DNA from: Paenibacillus mucilaginosus 3016
GTDB taxonomy: Bacteria > Bacillota > Bacilli > Paenibacillales > NBRC-103111
Direction: 5' to 3'
Assembly (NCBI RefSeq): GCF_000250655.1
Contig: NC_016935.1
Span: forward strand, 3,428,001-3,492,000
Length of the DNA: 64,000 nucleotides
Part shown: positions 7,883-16,186 of the stretch, one piece after another
Position numbering within the stretch: the stretch's first letter is position 1
How the letters are laid out: each line of letters opens with the position of its first letter
The notes under the pieces: generated by a model
What the model saw: only the letters and a program-made list of their open reading frames with translations
Database searches by the model: none
What the model was told of the DNA's origin: nothing
Made by a program: the position numbers and the translations under genes

Positions 7883-9406
7883 ATGTCCATGAGCTTAAAC
7901 AAACCGACGGCGGCTAAATCGTCGTATGACCTGGAACAACTGGCGAACCATTATCATAAACAGCTTAGGGAGGAAGCGCTTTTTTATCTGCAGCGGCGGG
8001 GCATTGAGCCCGAAACGGTGGAAAAGTACCGCATCGGCTTCGAGCCGGGTCGGATCGGCTTCTATGTGGCTTCCGACAAACTCGGGGATTTCTTCGAGAA
8101 CCGCATCATTCTGCCCATCGAGAATGCCGAAGGGACGGTGGTGGATCTCATCGGCCGGTCCATCGACAACCGGGAGCCCAAGTACAAGAGCCTGCTCGGC
8201 GTAGAAGATTATATGTTTAACGAAGAGGTGCTGGAGGACGCGGATGACGTCGTGCTCGTCAGCGGCGTGTTTGACGTGCTCAGCCTGTCGCAGGCGCGCC
8301 TGCCGGCGGTCTGCGTGCCGGTCTGGATGATGTTCAAGGAAAGCCATGCGGAGAAGCTGAAGGACAAGCGCGTGTTCATTTGTTTGGGCAACGATGAATT
8401 GGGGCGGCGCGAAAGTGTAAGAATACAGACCATGCTGCAATCTACGGCAAAGCAGTCCTTTATTGTCAATCTGCCGGAATCCATCCGCGATGCGAACGAC
8501 TTCTTCAGCCGGGTCAAGAATCCGGTGGAAACGTTCACGCAGATGCTGGGCGACACGATGGAGGAATCGCTTCTGCTGCCGATCGCACCGGATGTCAAGA
8601 ATATCACGGTATATACGGAGGAATACATGAAGCGGCACCGGGGACAGGTCTCCGGCGTGGCGACGGGCTTCCAGCGGCTTGACGACGTGCTTTTCGGCGG
8701 CCTGCACAGCGGCCTCTATCTTTTGGCAGGGTGCGCCTCCTCCGGCAAGACGATGCTCATGAAGCAGATGGCCGACCATATCGCACTAGGCGGGACGCCT
8801 GTCGTGTACGTTTCGTGGGACATGACCGCTTTCGAGCTGTGGGCCCGGAGCATTGCCCGCCTGATCGGCACGGAGCCCCAGAAGGTGCTCGGCGGTACGG
8901 TATCCCCGGATGAGGTCAATGAAGCCAACAAGCAGTATATTCCCATCAGCAAAATGCAGTGGACACTGGAATGCTCTCCGGATACGACGATGGAGCGGGT
9001 GCTGAATTCTATCGAGCGGATCGCGGGGATTGCAGGAAAGACGCCGGTCGTGTTCATCGACCACCTCAACCGGATTCCGCTCGCGCTCGGAGGGCCCGTG
9101 CCCCGGGTTACGCCGGCGGAGTACCAGACCTCGCTGGCCTATGCTCTGAAGCAGTGGTCAAGAGAGTGGGGAGGCCCCGTGGTGGCGGCGATTCCGAGCG
9201 ATATCGGCGAAGAGCGTCTGCCCGAAGGGGTGGAGGCATCGGCCGATGTCATGCTGCTGCTGAAGTCGCAGTGCGCGTCGGAACCGCCGGCCAAGGTGGA
9301 GGGGCACCCGGCCGCCCTGCATCTGATGAAGCACCGCAACGGGCCGCTGGCGACCGTTCCCCTGCGGTTTCTGGACGGGAAAGCCCGCTTTGACGAGCTG
9401 CACTGA
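7883..9406 (+). CDS. TWINKLE/T7 gp4-like primase-helicase protein with degenerate Toprim site
   Basis: A 507-aa protein joining a DnaG-type primase core to a DnaB-type RecA motor. The N-terminal 110 residues match the DnaG catalytic-core entry region (RIILPIENAEG, PKYKSLLG). The Toprim region follows, but its catalytic motifs are altered: VSGVFD (126-131) where active enzymes have VEGxxD, and LGNDELG (168-174) where they have DGDxAG. DANDFF (203-208) matches the usual end of that domain. The motor has Walker A GCASSGKT (283-290) and Walker B VVFIDH (389-394). No zinc finger is present. GACAGGAGG supports ATG 7883. So helicase/ATPase function is likely and priming is probably lost. It lies between mecA and glutamate dehydrogenase with no phage genes, so it is not obviously mobile. 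Confidence 0.8.
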   Translation: MSMSLNKPTAAKSSYDLEQLANHYHKQLREEALFYLQRRGIEPETVEKYRIGFEPGRIGFYVASDKLGDFFENRIILPIENAEGTVVDLIGRSIDNREPKYKSLLGVEDYMFNEEVLEDADDVVLVSGVFDVLSLSQARLPAVCVPVWMMFKESHAEKLKDKRVFICLGNDELGRRESVRIQTMLQSTAKQSFIVNLPESIRDANDFFSRVKNPVETFTQMLGDTMEESLLLPIAPDVKNITVYTEEYMKRHRGQVSGVATGFQRLDDVLFGGLHSGLYLLAGCASSGKTMLMKQMADHIALGGTPVVYVSWDMTAFELWARSIARLIGTEPQKVLGGTVSPDEVNEANKQYIPISKMQWTLECSPDTTMERVLNSIERIAGIAGKTPVVFIDHLNRIPLALGGPVPRVTPAEYQTSLAYALKQWSREWGGPVVAAIPSDIGEERLPEGVEASADVMLLLKSQCASEPPAKVEGHPAALHLMKHRNGPLATVPLRFLDGKARFDELH

Positions 9407-9498
9407 GAATTGAATGGGCCTGAACCCGGAACAGGGCGCGGTCTCCTCCTGCTGAAGCATCCAGTGATTCATACTCTCATGAGATAAGGGTGGTCCGT

Positions 9499-10746
9499 AT
9501 GTCCGAAAATTTGAATGTGCTGCATTCGACTCAAGTCATCATCGAGCAGGCGCTTACCCGTCTCGGCTACTCCGAAGCGATGGTGGAACTGTTGAAGGAG
9601 CCGATTCGTGTGCTCACGGTGCGGATTCCCGTGCGGATGGACGACAATAGCGTGAAGGTGTTTACCGGCTACCGCGCGCAGCACAACGATGCGGTAGGGC
9701 CGACGAAGGGCGGGGTACGGTTTCATCCCGATGTGAATGAAGATGAGGTGAAGGCCCTCTCCATCTGGATGAGTCTGAAGTGCGGGATCGTGGACCTGCC
9801 CTACGGCGGCGGCAAAGGCGGAGTGATCTGCGACCCGAGGCAGATGTCCTTCGGGGAGCTGGAGCGGCTGAGCCGCGGGTATGTGCGCGCGGTCTCCCAG
9901 ATCGTGGGGCCGACCAAGGACATTCCGGCACCGGACGTCATGACGAACTCGCAGATCATGGCATGGATGATGGACGAATACAGCCGGATCCGCGAATTCG
10001 ACGCCCCGGGCTTCATCACCGGCAAGCCGATCGTGCTCGGCGGATCGCACGGCAGGGAGACGGCCACGGCCAAGGGCGTGACCATCATGATCGACCAGGC
10101 GCTCAAGAAGAAGGGCATCCCGCTGAAGAACGCCAGGGTTGTCATTCAGGGCTTCGGCAATGCCGGCAGCTACCTGGCGAAATTCATGCACGATATGGGA
10201 GCCTGCGTAGTCGGCATCTCCGACGTGTACGGGGGGCTGTACAATCCGGACGGTCTCGATATCGAATACCTGCTGGACCGGCGGGATTCCTTCGGCACCG
10301 TAACGAAGCTCTTCAAGGACACGCTGACCAACCAGGAGCTGCTGGAGCTCGACTGCGACATCCTCGTGCCGGCGGCCATCGAGAACCAGATTACGGCCGA
10401 GAACGCCGGCCGCATCAAGGCACCGATCATCGTGGAAGCGGCCAACGGCCCGACCACGATCGAGGCGACGAAGATCCTTACGGACCGCGGCGTGCTGCTC
10501 GTGCCGGACGTGCTGGCCAGCGCCGGAGGCGTAGTTGTGTCGTACTTTGAGTGGGTGCAGAACAATCAAGGATACTACTGGACGGAAGCGGAAGTGCATG
10601 CCAGACTCCAAGAAATGATGGAAAAAGGCTTCGAGAATGTCTATAATGTTCATATGACACGAAAAGTCGACATGCGTCTGGCCGCTTATATGGTGGGTGT
10701 CCGCAAAATGGCCGAAGCCGCCCGGTTCCGGGGCTGGGTCAATTAA
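9499..10746 (+). CDS. gudB: Glutamate dehydrogenase (Glu/Leu/Phe/Val dehydrogenase family)
   Basis: A 415-aa NAD-dependent dehydrogenase catalysing oxidative deamination of glutamate to 2-oxoglutarate and ammonia, in the cytoplasm. Visible are the substrate-site block GPTKGGVRFHP, the catalytic LPYGGGKGG with its lysine, PAPDVMTN, and the Rossmann motif GFGNAGSYLA. Length and context (followed by prsW and ypeB) match GudB/RocG of Bacillus. GGGTGG precedes ATG 9499 by a proper gap; a GTG at 9490 overlaps that site and is less likely. A paralogue (rocG) elsewhere cannot be excluded, so the symbol rests on synteny. Confidence 0.92.
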   Translation: MSENLNVLHSTQVIIEQALTRLGYSEAMVELLKEPIRVLTVRIPVRMDDNSVKVFTGYRAQHNDAVGPTKGGVRFHPDVNEDEVKALSIWMSLKCGIVDLPYGGGKGGVICDPRQMSFGELERLSRGYVRAVSQIVGPTKDIPAPDVMTNSQIMAWMMDEYSRIREFDAPGFITGKPIVLGGSHGRETATAKGVTIMIDQALKKKGIPLKNARVVIQGFGNAGSYLAKFMHDMGACVVGISDVYGGLYNPDGLDIEYLLDRRDSFGTVTKLFKDTLTNQELLELDCDILVPAAIENQITAENAGRIKAPIIVEAANGPTTIEATKILTDRGVLLVPDVLASAGGVVVSYFEWVQNNQGYYWTEAEVHARLQEMMEKGFENVYNVHMTRKVDMRLAAYMVGVRKMAEAARFRGWVN

Positions 10747-10854
10747 TATAGAATGGGTGTAAGTAACCAAACGGTTTTAATCTTTTCTTTTTTTATTATT
10801 TAAGGCGGTTTTGGTTTTTCGTTTTGAGTGTTCTGGGCGAGACGGAGTGTAATT

Positions 10855-10967
10855 GATTTGTATAAAAGCCGTAGAGTTTACGTGCCGCCTTTGAATCCGG
10901 ATTCCTTCCTTTAATCGATTGATTGGGAATCCGGATTCAACAGCGGCCGCAGGCATTTATACAAATC
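10855..10967. repeat. Nested-palindrome element, copy 1 (same family as 34392-34504)
   Basis: Outer arms GATTTGTATAAA (10855-10866) and TTTATACAAATC (10956-10967) are perfect. Inner arms TTGAATCCGGATTCC (10891-10905) and GGAATCCGGATTCAA (10926-10940) are perfect over 15 bases with a 20-base loop. Read on the minus strand, the inner stem is flanked by CCGCTG before TTGAA and AGGCGG after TTCAA, exactly as in the copy at 34.4 kb, while the stem sequences differ. No coding potential. The rest of 10747-11035 holds only T-rich sequence after gudB. Confidence 0.8.
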
Positions 10968-11035
10968 GGCCCGGCAGACAGTTCCTAAGAACGCTCATAT
11001 AACCAAAAACCAAAAACTGGATCGGAGGGGTCACC

Positions 11036-11734
11036 ATGAGCGTCTTACCCATCTTAACCGCGGCTATAGCGCCTGGTGCCGCTCTGCTGTGCTATTTTTA
11101 TCTCAAGGACCGTTATCAGCCGGAGCCGGTGTCTCTCGTGCTCCGGATGTTTTTCTTCGGCGTCCTGCTCGTCTTTCCCATCATGGTCCTGCAGCGGGCC
11201 CTGGTGCTCGGGCTGGGGCTAGGAGAAGGCTCCTTTCTGTTCTCCTTCCTGGCGTCCTCCCTGCCGGAGGAGTTCTTCAAGTGGTTCCTGGTCTACTTTA
11301 TCATCTACAAGCACACCTCGTTCGACGAACCGTATGACGGGATTGTGTATTCGGTGGCGGTGTCCCTTGGCTTCGCCACACTCGAGAACGTATTTTACGC
11401 CTTCCTGCACGGGTCCGACTTTTCCTTCCTGATGTGGAGGGCGTTCCTCCCGGTGTCGGGGCATGCGATGTTCGGCGTGATCATGGGCTATCACTTCGGC
11501 AAGGCGAAGTTCACCGCCGGGGGAGAGCGCAAGCACCTCCTTTACGCTCTGCTGCTGCCGTTCTTCTGGCACGGGACGTTCGATTACATTCTGGCCGTCA
11601 CGAAGACCTACTGGATCTGGTTCATGGTGCCGCTGATGGTGTTCCTGTGGGTGCGCAGCCTGCTTAAGGTGAACCGCGCCAACGCCAAGTCTCCGCTTCG
11701 GATGGTGACCCGGGAAGAACAGGTTAAAATCTGA
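11036..11734 (+). CDS. prsW: Intramembrane protease PrsW
   Basis: A 232-aa polytopic membrane protein of the PrsW family. In B. subtilis PrsW makes the first cut in the anti-sigma factor RsiW to release SigW. The family motifs are present: EEFFK (EExxK) near residue 78, GFATLENVFY with the conserved Glu-Asn near residue 115, and the His-containing SGHAMFG near residue 142. GGAGGGG at a good distance supports ATG 11036. Synteny (gudB-prsW-sleB/ypeB) matches Bacillus. An ECF sigma/anti-sigma pair lies at 48 kb and could be a substrate, which is only inference. Confidence 0.92.
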   Translation: MSVLPILTAAIAPGAALLCYFYLKDRYQPEPVSLVLRMFFFGVLLVFPIMVLQRALVLGLGLGEGSFLFSFLASSLPEEFFKWFLVYFIIYKHTSFDEPYDGIVYSVAVSLGFATLENVFYAFLHGSDFSFLMWRAFLPVSGHAMFGVIMGYHFGKAKFTAGGERKHLLYALLLPFFWHGTFDYILAVTKTYWIWFMVPLMVFLWVRSLLKVNRANAKSPLRMVTREEQVKI

Positions 11735-11785
11735 CGGAACCGTCTATACTGGGTAGCATAACCAGTAGAGAACCGGAGGATGGGC

Positions 11786-11950
11786 ATGACGGCAGTAACC
11801 ATGAGAGTGAAAGTCACGATCCGCTGCAAGCACTGCGGCGAGAAATTCGTCCTGAAAGGACGAAGGGAGAAGGGCCGCGTAGATACCGGCTTCAAAATGT
11901 GCATCTGCAACAACAATTCGGATTTTCATATCGAAACACATGATTTTTAA
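11786..11950 (+). CDS. Small zinc-ribbon-like protein (54 aa)
   Basis: A short gene encoding a 54-aa basic protein with two cysteine pairs, CKHC (residues 14-17) and CIC (39-41), spaced as in a zinc ribbon. The rest is rich in Lys and Arg (LKGRREKGR). GGAGG six bases before ATG 11786 decides the start over the ATG at 11780, which lies directly against GGAGG. A clean terminator follows at 11966. No family is recognised; a nucleic-acid or protein-binding role is plausible. Confidence 0.65.
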   Translation: MTAVTMRVKVTIRCKHCGEKFVLKGRREKGRVDTGFKMCICNNNSDFHIETHDF

Positions 11951-11967
11951 TAGGGGATGAAGAAGAA

Positions 11968-11995
11968 GCCGGCGAGATGCCGGTTTTTTTTGTTT
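11968..11995 (+). terminator. Intrinsic terminator after the 54-aa gene
   Basis: GCCGGC and GCCGGT can form a short stem around GAGAT, followed by eight T. Confidence 0.75.
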
Positions 11996-12119
11996 ACGGA
12001 CAGCCCTGCCGCTCCGTGTTCCCGCATCAGCCGCCAGAGGCTTTCTTTCCGTGCATAAACGCGCTCCCTTCCGGCGAACACTAAGCCCAACTTTTGCTGA
12101 TGAAGGGAGATCTTAAGTC

Positions 12120-13475
12120 ATGTACAAACGGCTCAGCATGGTCATGTTCCCGATTCTCCTCGTGGCGCTGGTGGGTACCGGGATCTGGGGATATATGGAG
12201 CACCAGGAGAAGAACTCCGTGCTCATCAAGGCGGAGAACCAGTACCAGCGGGCGTTCCACGACCTGAGCTTCCATGTGGACAAGCTTCATACGGAGCTCG
12301 GCAATACCCTGGCGGTGAATTCCACGTCGCAGGACGCTTACAAGAAGGGCCTCATCAATGTATGGCGGATCACCAGCCAGGCGCAGAACGAGATCTCGCA
12401 GCTGCCCTTGACGCTGCTTCCCTTCAACAAGACGGAAGAGTTCCTGGCGAATATCTCGAATTTCTCCTACCGGGCGGCCGTCCGTGACCTGAGCAAGCAG
12501 CCGCTCGACGAGAACGAGCTGAAGACGCTCTCGGCGCTGTACAAGCATGCGGGCGAGATTGCCGCCGACCTGCGGGGCGTTCAGTCGAAGGTGCTTGCGA
12601 GCAACCTGCGCTGGATGGATGTGGAGCTTGCGCTCGTCACCGAGAAGGAGCCGCAGGACAATGCGATTATCGACGGATTCTCGGCCATGGACCTGAAGGT
12701 CGGCGAGTATTCGGAGATCGACTGGAGTCCCGTGGTTATGAGCATGTACCAGAAGCGGGACATGACGATGCTGGCAGGCATGGAAGAGTCCCCCGAGGAC
12801 ATCAAGCAGAAGGCCGCGAGGTTCCTCAGACTCGCCGATACGTCCGGCGTGAAGGTCACCGAGAATGGAGCCGGCACGGACTACCAGTCCTACAGCGTCA
12901 GCGTGCCGAAGCCCGGTACGACGGACGGCGTGCTGATGGACTTCTCCAAAAAAGGCGGGCAGCTGCTATGGTTCTCGGCGGCGCGGGAGATTCCGGCGAA
13001 GCAGCTCGAGCTGCGGCAGGCCAGGGATATGGCGGCCCAGTTCCTCGATGATCACGGCTACAAGGACATGACGGCCGTTTCCTATGACGAGTACGGCAAT
13101 GAAGCGAATATTACGTTCGCCACCCGCAAGAACGACGTGATCAACTACCTCGAGAAGGTGGCGGTCAAGGTGGCGCTGGACAACGGGGAAGTGACGGGGC
13201 TCGAGGCCTCCGATTATGTGTTCGACAAGAAGGACCGGCAGCTCAGGCAGCCGAAGCTGTCGGAAGAGGAAGCGCGCAAGACGCTCAATCCGAGCTTTGA
13301 AGTGGAGAGCACATCGCAGGCCCTGATCCGCAGCGATATCCAGGAGGAGGTGCTGTGCTACCAGTTCATCGGACGGGTGAACGGCGGCATGTACCGCGTC
13401 TACATCAATGCGGAGAGCGGAGCTGAGGAGAAGATCGACGAGCTCGGCGCACAGGAGGCGGAGGTTCAGGCGTAA
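12120..13475 (+). CDS. ypeB: Germination protein YpeB
   Basis: A 451-aa sporulation protein (B. subtilis YpeB is 450 aa). It has one N-terminal membrane anchor (about residues 7-25), a helical domain, and C-terminal PepSY-like repeats. In Bacillus YpeB is needed for the cortex-lytic enzyme SleB to be stable in the spore inner membrane. Here no sleB lies directly upstream; the preceding genes are prsW and a 54-aa protein. AGGGAG is about 10 bases before ATG 12120. A terminator follows. Confidence 0.92.
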   Translation: MYKRLSMVMFPILLVALVGTGIWGYMEHQEKNSVLIKAENQYQRAFHDLSFHVDKLHTELGNTLAVNSTSQDAYKKGLINVWRITSQAQNEISQLPLTLLPFNKTEEFLANISNFSYRAAVRDLSKQPLDENELKTLSALYKHAGEIAADLRGVQSKVLASNLRWMDVELALVTEKEPQDNAIIDGFSAMDLKVGEYSEIDWSPVVMSMYQKRDMTMLAGMEESPEDIKQKAARFLRLADTSGVKVTENGAGTDYQSYSVSVPKPGTTDGVLMDFSKKGGQLLWFSAAREIPAKQLELRQARDMAAQFLDDHGYKDMTAVSYDEYGNEANITFATRKNDVINYLEKVAVKVALDNGEVTGLEASDYVFDKKDRQLRQPKLSEEEARKTLNPSFEVESTSQALIRSDIQEEVLCYQFIGRVNGGMYRVYINAESGAEEKIDELGAQEAEVQA

Positions 13476-13488
13476 GAAGCAGCAGACG

Positions 13489-13518
13489 GAGCCCGGCTTA
13501 GGTACGGGCTCTTTCATT
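13489..13518 (+). terminator. Intrinsic terminator after ypeB
   Basis: GAGCCCG and CGGGCTC pair around nine bases, followed by a T-rich tail (TTTCATTT). Confidence 0.65.
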
Positions 13519-13652
13519 TGAGGGGAGAGCCGCCGGTCTTTCCCTTCGGGATGAGCCTCTTCCCATATTTGGTCAGCATGCTATAATAGGGAATGGCGTG
13601 CGACAAGAAAGAGCTTGGGCCAGGGCTGCAGCCTAGAGAAAATCCCGGGGGG

Positions 13653-14312
13653 ATGACGTTGCTTCCGAAAGTGAATCAAATCCTGCATATCCAGATCGAA
13701 TCCATAGATGAAGAGGAAGCCAGGCAGGAATACAAGTCCCGCATAGCTGACGTGACCGATACGGAGATCATTATGGAAGTGCCGATCAACGAGAGTACGG
13801 GCCGCCTGAAGAAATTGTTCAAGGGCGACGGGCTGTCCGTGTATTTCATCGCGGAGGGCGGCGTCAAGAATTACTTCCATACCGAAGTGAGCGGCTTCCG
13901 CGACGATGTCATCCGGCTGGTCGCTATCCGCAAGCCCGAGCCGGAAGCCGTAACCCAGATCCAGCGGAGAAGCTATCTGCGGGTGCCTGCGGAGCTGGAG
14001 ATCGCCCTCCGGCTGCCGGACGGGGAGCGCCATGTCGCCTTGACCGACGATGTGAGCGGAGGAGGCTTGTCCCTGCTCTGCCCGCCGACGGTCCGGGCCG
14101 GCGAAGGGCAGTCGCTCGATTGCTGGCTCCTTCTTCACATGAAGAGCGGCACGCCGGAGCACATTCCGTTCAGCGCCGAGGTCGTACGGGTGAAGATGCA
14201 CGAGTCGGGCAAGCACCAGCTCATGCTGCGCTTCACTGAGATCTCGGACAAGGACCGCCAGAAGATCATCCGCTATTGTTTCGAGCGGCAGCTCGATATC
14301 CGCAAGAGATAG
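13653..14312 (+). CDS. PilZ-domain flagellar brake protein (YpfA/YcgR-like)
   Basis: A 219-aa cytoplasmic protein with an N-terminal YcgR-like barrel and a C-terminal PilZ domain. The cyclic-di-GMP binding residues are there: QRRSYLR (RxxxR) near residue 107 and DVSGGGLS (D/NxSxxG) near residue 134. B. subtilis YpfA (MotI), at the same genomic place, binds c-di-GMP and stops the flagellar motor via MotA. ATG 13653 directly follows a GGGGGG stretch with no gap, so the TTG at 13659 (gap 6) may be the true start. Cmk and YpfD follow, as in Bacillus. Confidence 0.87.
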   Translation: MTLLPKVNQILHIQIESIDEEEARQEYKSRIADVTDTEIIMEVPINESTGRLKKLFKGDGLSVYFIAEGGVKNYFHTEVSGFRDDVIRLVAIRKPEPEAVTQIQRRSYLRVPAELEIALRLPDGERHVALTDDVSGGGLSLLCPPTVRAGEGQSLDCWLLLHMKSGTPEHIPFSAEVVRVKMHESGKHQLMLRFTEISDKDRQKIIRYCFERQLDIRKR

Positions 14313-14373
14313 CGGATAGAACCGCAGCCTGCAGGGCACACTACCTTCCAAATTCAGGCTTGGGGTGAAGGTC

Positions 14374-14619
14374 ATGCAGGGAAAGGCTTGCGGCAGGCAG
14401 GAAAGAGAAGAGGCGGACGAATACGAAGAGCTGTTTTTGGGCGTTGCCGGACGGGTGGAGAAAATGGCGGTGGCCGTGCTGGTCGTGCTGCTGTCCCTGC
14501 TGCTTGCCTCCCAGCTGCTTTTGCAGAACCCAAGGATCCGCTACCTGCTGGTCCGCGTGGAGCAGCTGGAAGGAACGCCTTACGGCGAGCATGGGGCTTT
14601 AGTACGCAGCGGACCCTGA
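14374..14619 (+). CDS. Small membrane protein, YpfB-like (DUF5359-type)
   Basis: An 81-aa protein with a charged N-terminus (EREEADEYEE), one transmembrane segment (about residues 32-51, AVAVLVVLLSLLLASQLLL) and a C-terminal RVEQLEGTPYGE. Position between ypfA and cmk and the single-pass layout match YpfB of Bacillus. GGGGTG six bases upstream supports ATG 14374; a GTG at 14365 is in frame but lacks its own site. Function unknown. Confidence 0.65.
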   Translation: MQGKACGRQEREEADEYEELFLGVAGRVEKMAVAVLVVLLSLLLASQLLLQNPRIRYLLVRVEQLEGTPYGEHGALVRSGP

Positions 14620-14631
14620 CCCTTCGTCGTT

Positions 14632-14661
14632 TTGCATTCGGGTGGACAGCTATGGTATAAT
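14632..14661 (+). promoter_or_regulatory. Putative sigma-A promoter upstream of cmk
   Basis: TTGCAT (14632-14637), an 18-base spacer, then TATAAT (14656-14661), which lies in TATGGTATAAT with an extended -10 TGG. Transcription would start about 14668, only a few bases before a terminator-like hairpin. Confidence 0.6.
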
Positions 14662-14672
14662 TTTCTACGTTC

Positions 14673-14693
14673 AAGGCTTCGGCCTGTTTTTTT
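14673..14693 (+). terminator. Short terminator-like hairpin before cmk
   Basis: AAGGC, a TTCG loop and GCCTG, then seven T. It is either the end of the ypfB transcript or an attenuator just after the cmk promoter. Confidence 0.65.
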
Positions 14694-14835
14694 GTGATTC
14701 GGCAGGATTCGCACCCGCGGTCTTGGCTTCACCGGATCATTCCGGGCCGCCCTATGCCGCTGCCGCGATGGATGGGAGCGGAGCAATGCAGCTTCGGAAG
14801 TTTCGTCCGCTTTCAGGCAAGAAGGAGGCCGCATC

Positions 14836-15516
14836 TTGGAAAAGTTTAACATCGCTATCGACGGTCCGGCCGGAGCGGGCAAGAGCACCATCGCCCGTTT
14901 GGTGGCAGGGGCTCTCGGATTCGTGTATGTCGATACGGGGGCCATGTACCGTGCCGTCACCTGGAAGATTCTGCAGGAGAACCTTCCGGCGGAGGCCACG
15001 GCGGACATGATAGCACTGACAAGCCGGACGGAGATTCGTCTGGTGCCCGGCGAGAACGGGCAAACGGTTTATGTGGACGGGCTTGACGTCACCGGCATGA
15101 TTCGATCGGCCGAAGTGACGGGGAACGTCTCACGAATCGCATCCGTCGCGGAGATCCGTTCCATTCTGACCGCGAAGCAGAAGGAGATGGCCGCCGGCAA
15201 GGGTGTGGTCATGGACGGCCGGGATATCGGCAGCCATGTGCTCCCGGACGCGGAGGTCAAGATCTTCCTGACCGCCTCGGTTAGAATCCGCGCAGAGCGG
15301 AGGTTCAAGGAGATCTGCGATACCCAGACGGAGATGACGCTCGAACAGCTCGAGCTGGACATCGCCCGCCGGGACCGGATGGACGAACAGCGGGAAGCCT
15401 CGCCACTCGTCAAAGCGGCGGACGCCGTTTTGATGGACACAACCGATATGACGATCCCCGAAGTGGTGGAGCGGATATTGGAGCTTTGCCAGTCCAGAGT
15501 CGGTGGAGGGAAATAA
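14836..15516 (+). CDS. cmk: Cytidylate kinase
   Basis: A 226-aa (d)CMP kinase that makes (d)CDP from (d)CMP and ATP in the cytoplasm. The P-loop is GPAGAGKST (residues 9-17). The CMP-binding region DTGAMYRAVTWK and the DGRDIGSHVLP block with catalytic residues follow. The length is typical of the long bacterial form. The start is TTG: AAGGAGG lies seven bases before it and no ATG fits. plsC begins 3 bases after the stop, and rpsA follows, the same order as in Bacillus. Confidence 0.95.
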   Translation: MEKFNIAIDGPAGAGKSTIARLVAGALGFVYVDTGAMYRAVTWKILQENLPAEATADMIALTSRTEIRLVPGENGQTVYVDGLDVTGMIRSAEVTGNVSRIASVAEIRSILTAKQKEMAAGKGVVMDGRDIGSHVLPDAEVKIFLTASVRIRAERRFKEICDTQTEMTLEQLELDIARRDRMDEQREASPLVKAADAVLMDTTDMTIPEVVERILELCQSRVGGGK

Positions 15517-15519
15517 ATC

Positions 15520-16104
15520 ATGCTGTATCGGTTTTTTCGGAGTCTCTTTCGGGTAATATTCCGTATCCTCTTCCGGCTTCGCGCCGAAGGGATGGAGAAC
15601 ATTCCCCGTACGGGACCGGTCATCTTGTGCGCGAACCATACGAGCAACGGGGATCCTCCGCTGCTTGGATGTCTGATGGAGCGCAAGGTGCACTATATGG
15701 CGAAGGCAGAGCTTTTTGAAATGCCTGTACTCAGCTACATTCTTCCCCGAATCGCGGCTTTTCCCGTCAAGCGCGGCGGTGTAAGCAAAGAATCGATCCG
15801 GTTGTCCCTGGATCTGCTCAAGGAAGGCAGCGTGCTCGGGATCTTTCCTGAAGGAACCCGCAGCAATGCTGGCGGCATGGGCAAGAAAGGGGCGGCAAGC
15901 CTCGCCATAAAGTCGGGAGCTACGGTGATCCCTGCGGCGATCGTCGGCGGCTACAAGCTGTTCCGGCCGATGAAAGTGGTCTACGGGCCGCCGGTGGATC
16001 TCAGCGAATTCGCGGGTAGCGGCTCCGAAGGCTTGGAGCAAGCGACGGAGAAGATCATGAATACCATCCGCGCGATGGTGAAACAGCACGAATCGAAAAG
16101 ATAA
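15520..16104 (+). CDS. plsC: 1-acyl-sn-glycerol-3-phosphate acyltransferase
   Basis: A 194-aa acyltransferase that adds the second acyl chain to lysophosphatidic acid to make phosphatidic acid at the membrane. Motif I NHTSNGDPPLL (the HX4D motif with one extra Gly context) lies near residue 38, motif III FPEGTRS near residue 109, and the N-terminus is basic/hydrophobic for membrane association. It starts 3 bases after cmk and is likely in one operon with it. plsY and gpsA, also for phospholipid synthesis, lie 6 kb downstream. Confidence 0.92.
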   Translation: MLYRFFRSLFRVIFRILFRLRAEGMENIPRTGPVILCANHTSNGDPPLLGCLMERKVHYMAKAELFEMPVLSYILPRIAAFPVKRGGVSKESIRLSLDLLKEGSVLGIFPEGTRSNAGGMGKKGAASLAIKSGATVIPAAIVGGYKLFRPMKVVYGPPVDLSEFAGSGSEGLEQATEKIMNTIRAMVKQHESKR

Positions 16105-16186
16105 ACCGTGGAATACTTAGGAAAAAGATGAAAGCTAGCTTTTATCCAAATACATTGTCGTCAGGTTGCTAAGGAGGGTATTGAAC

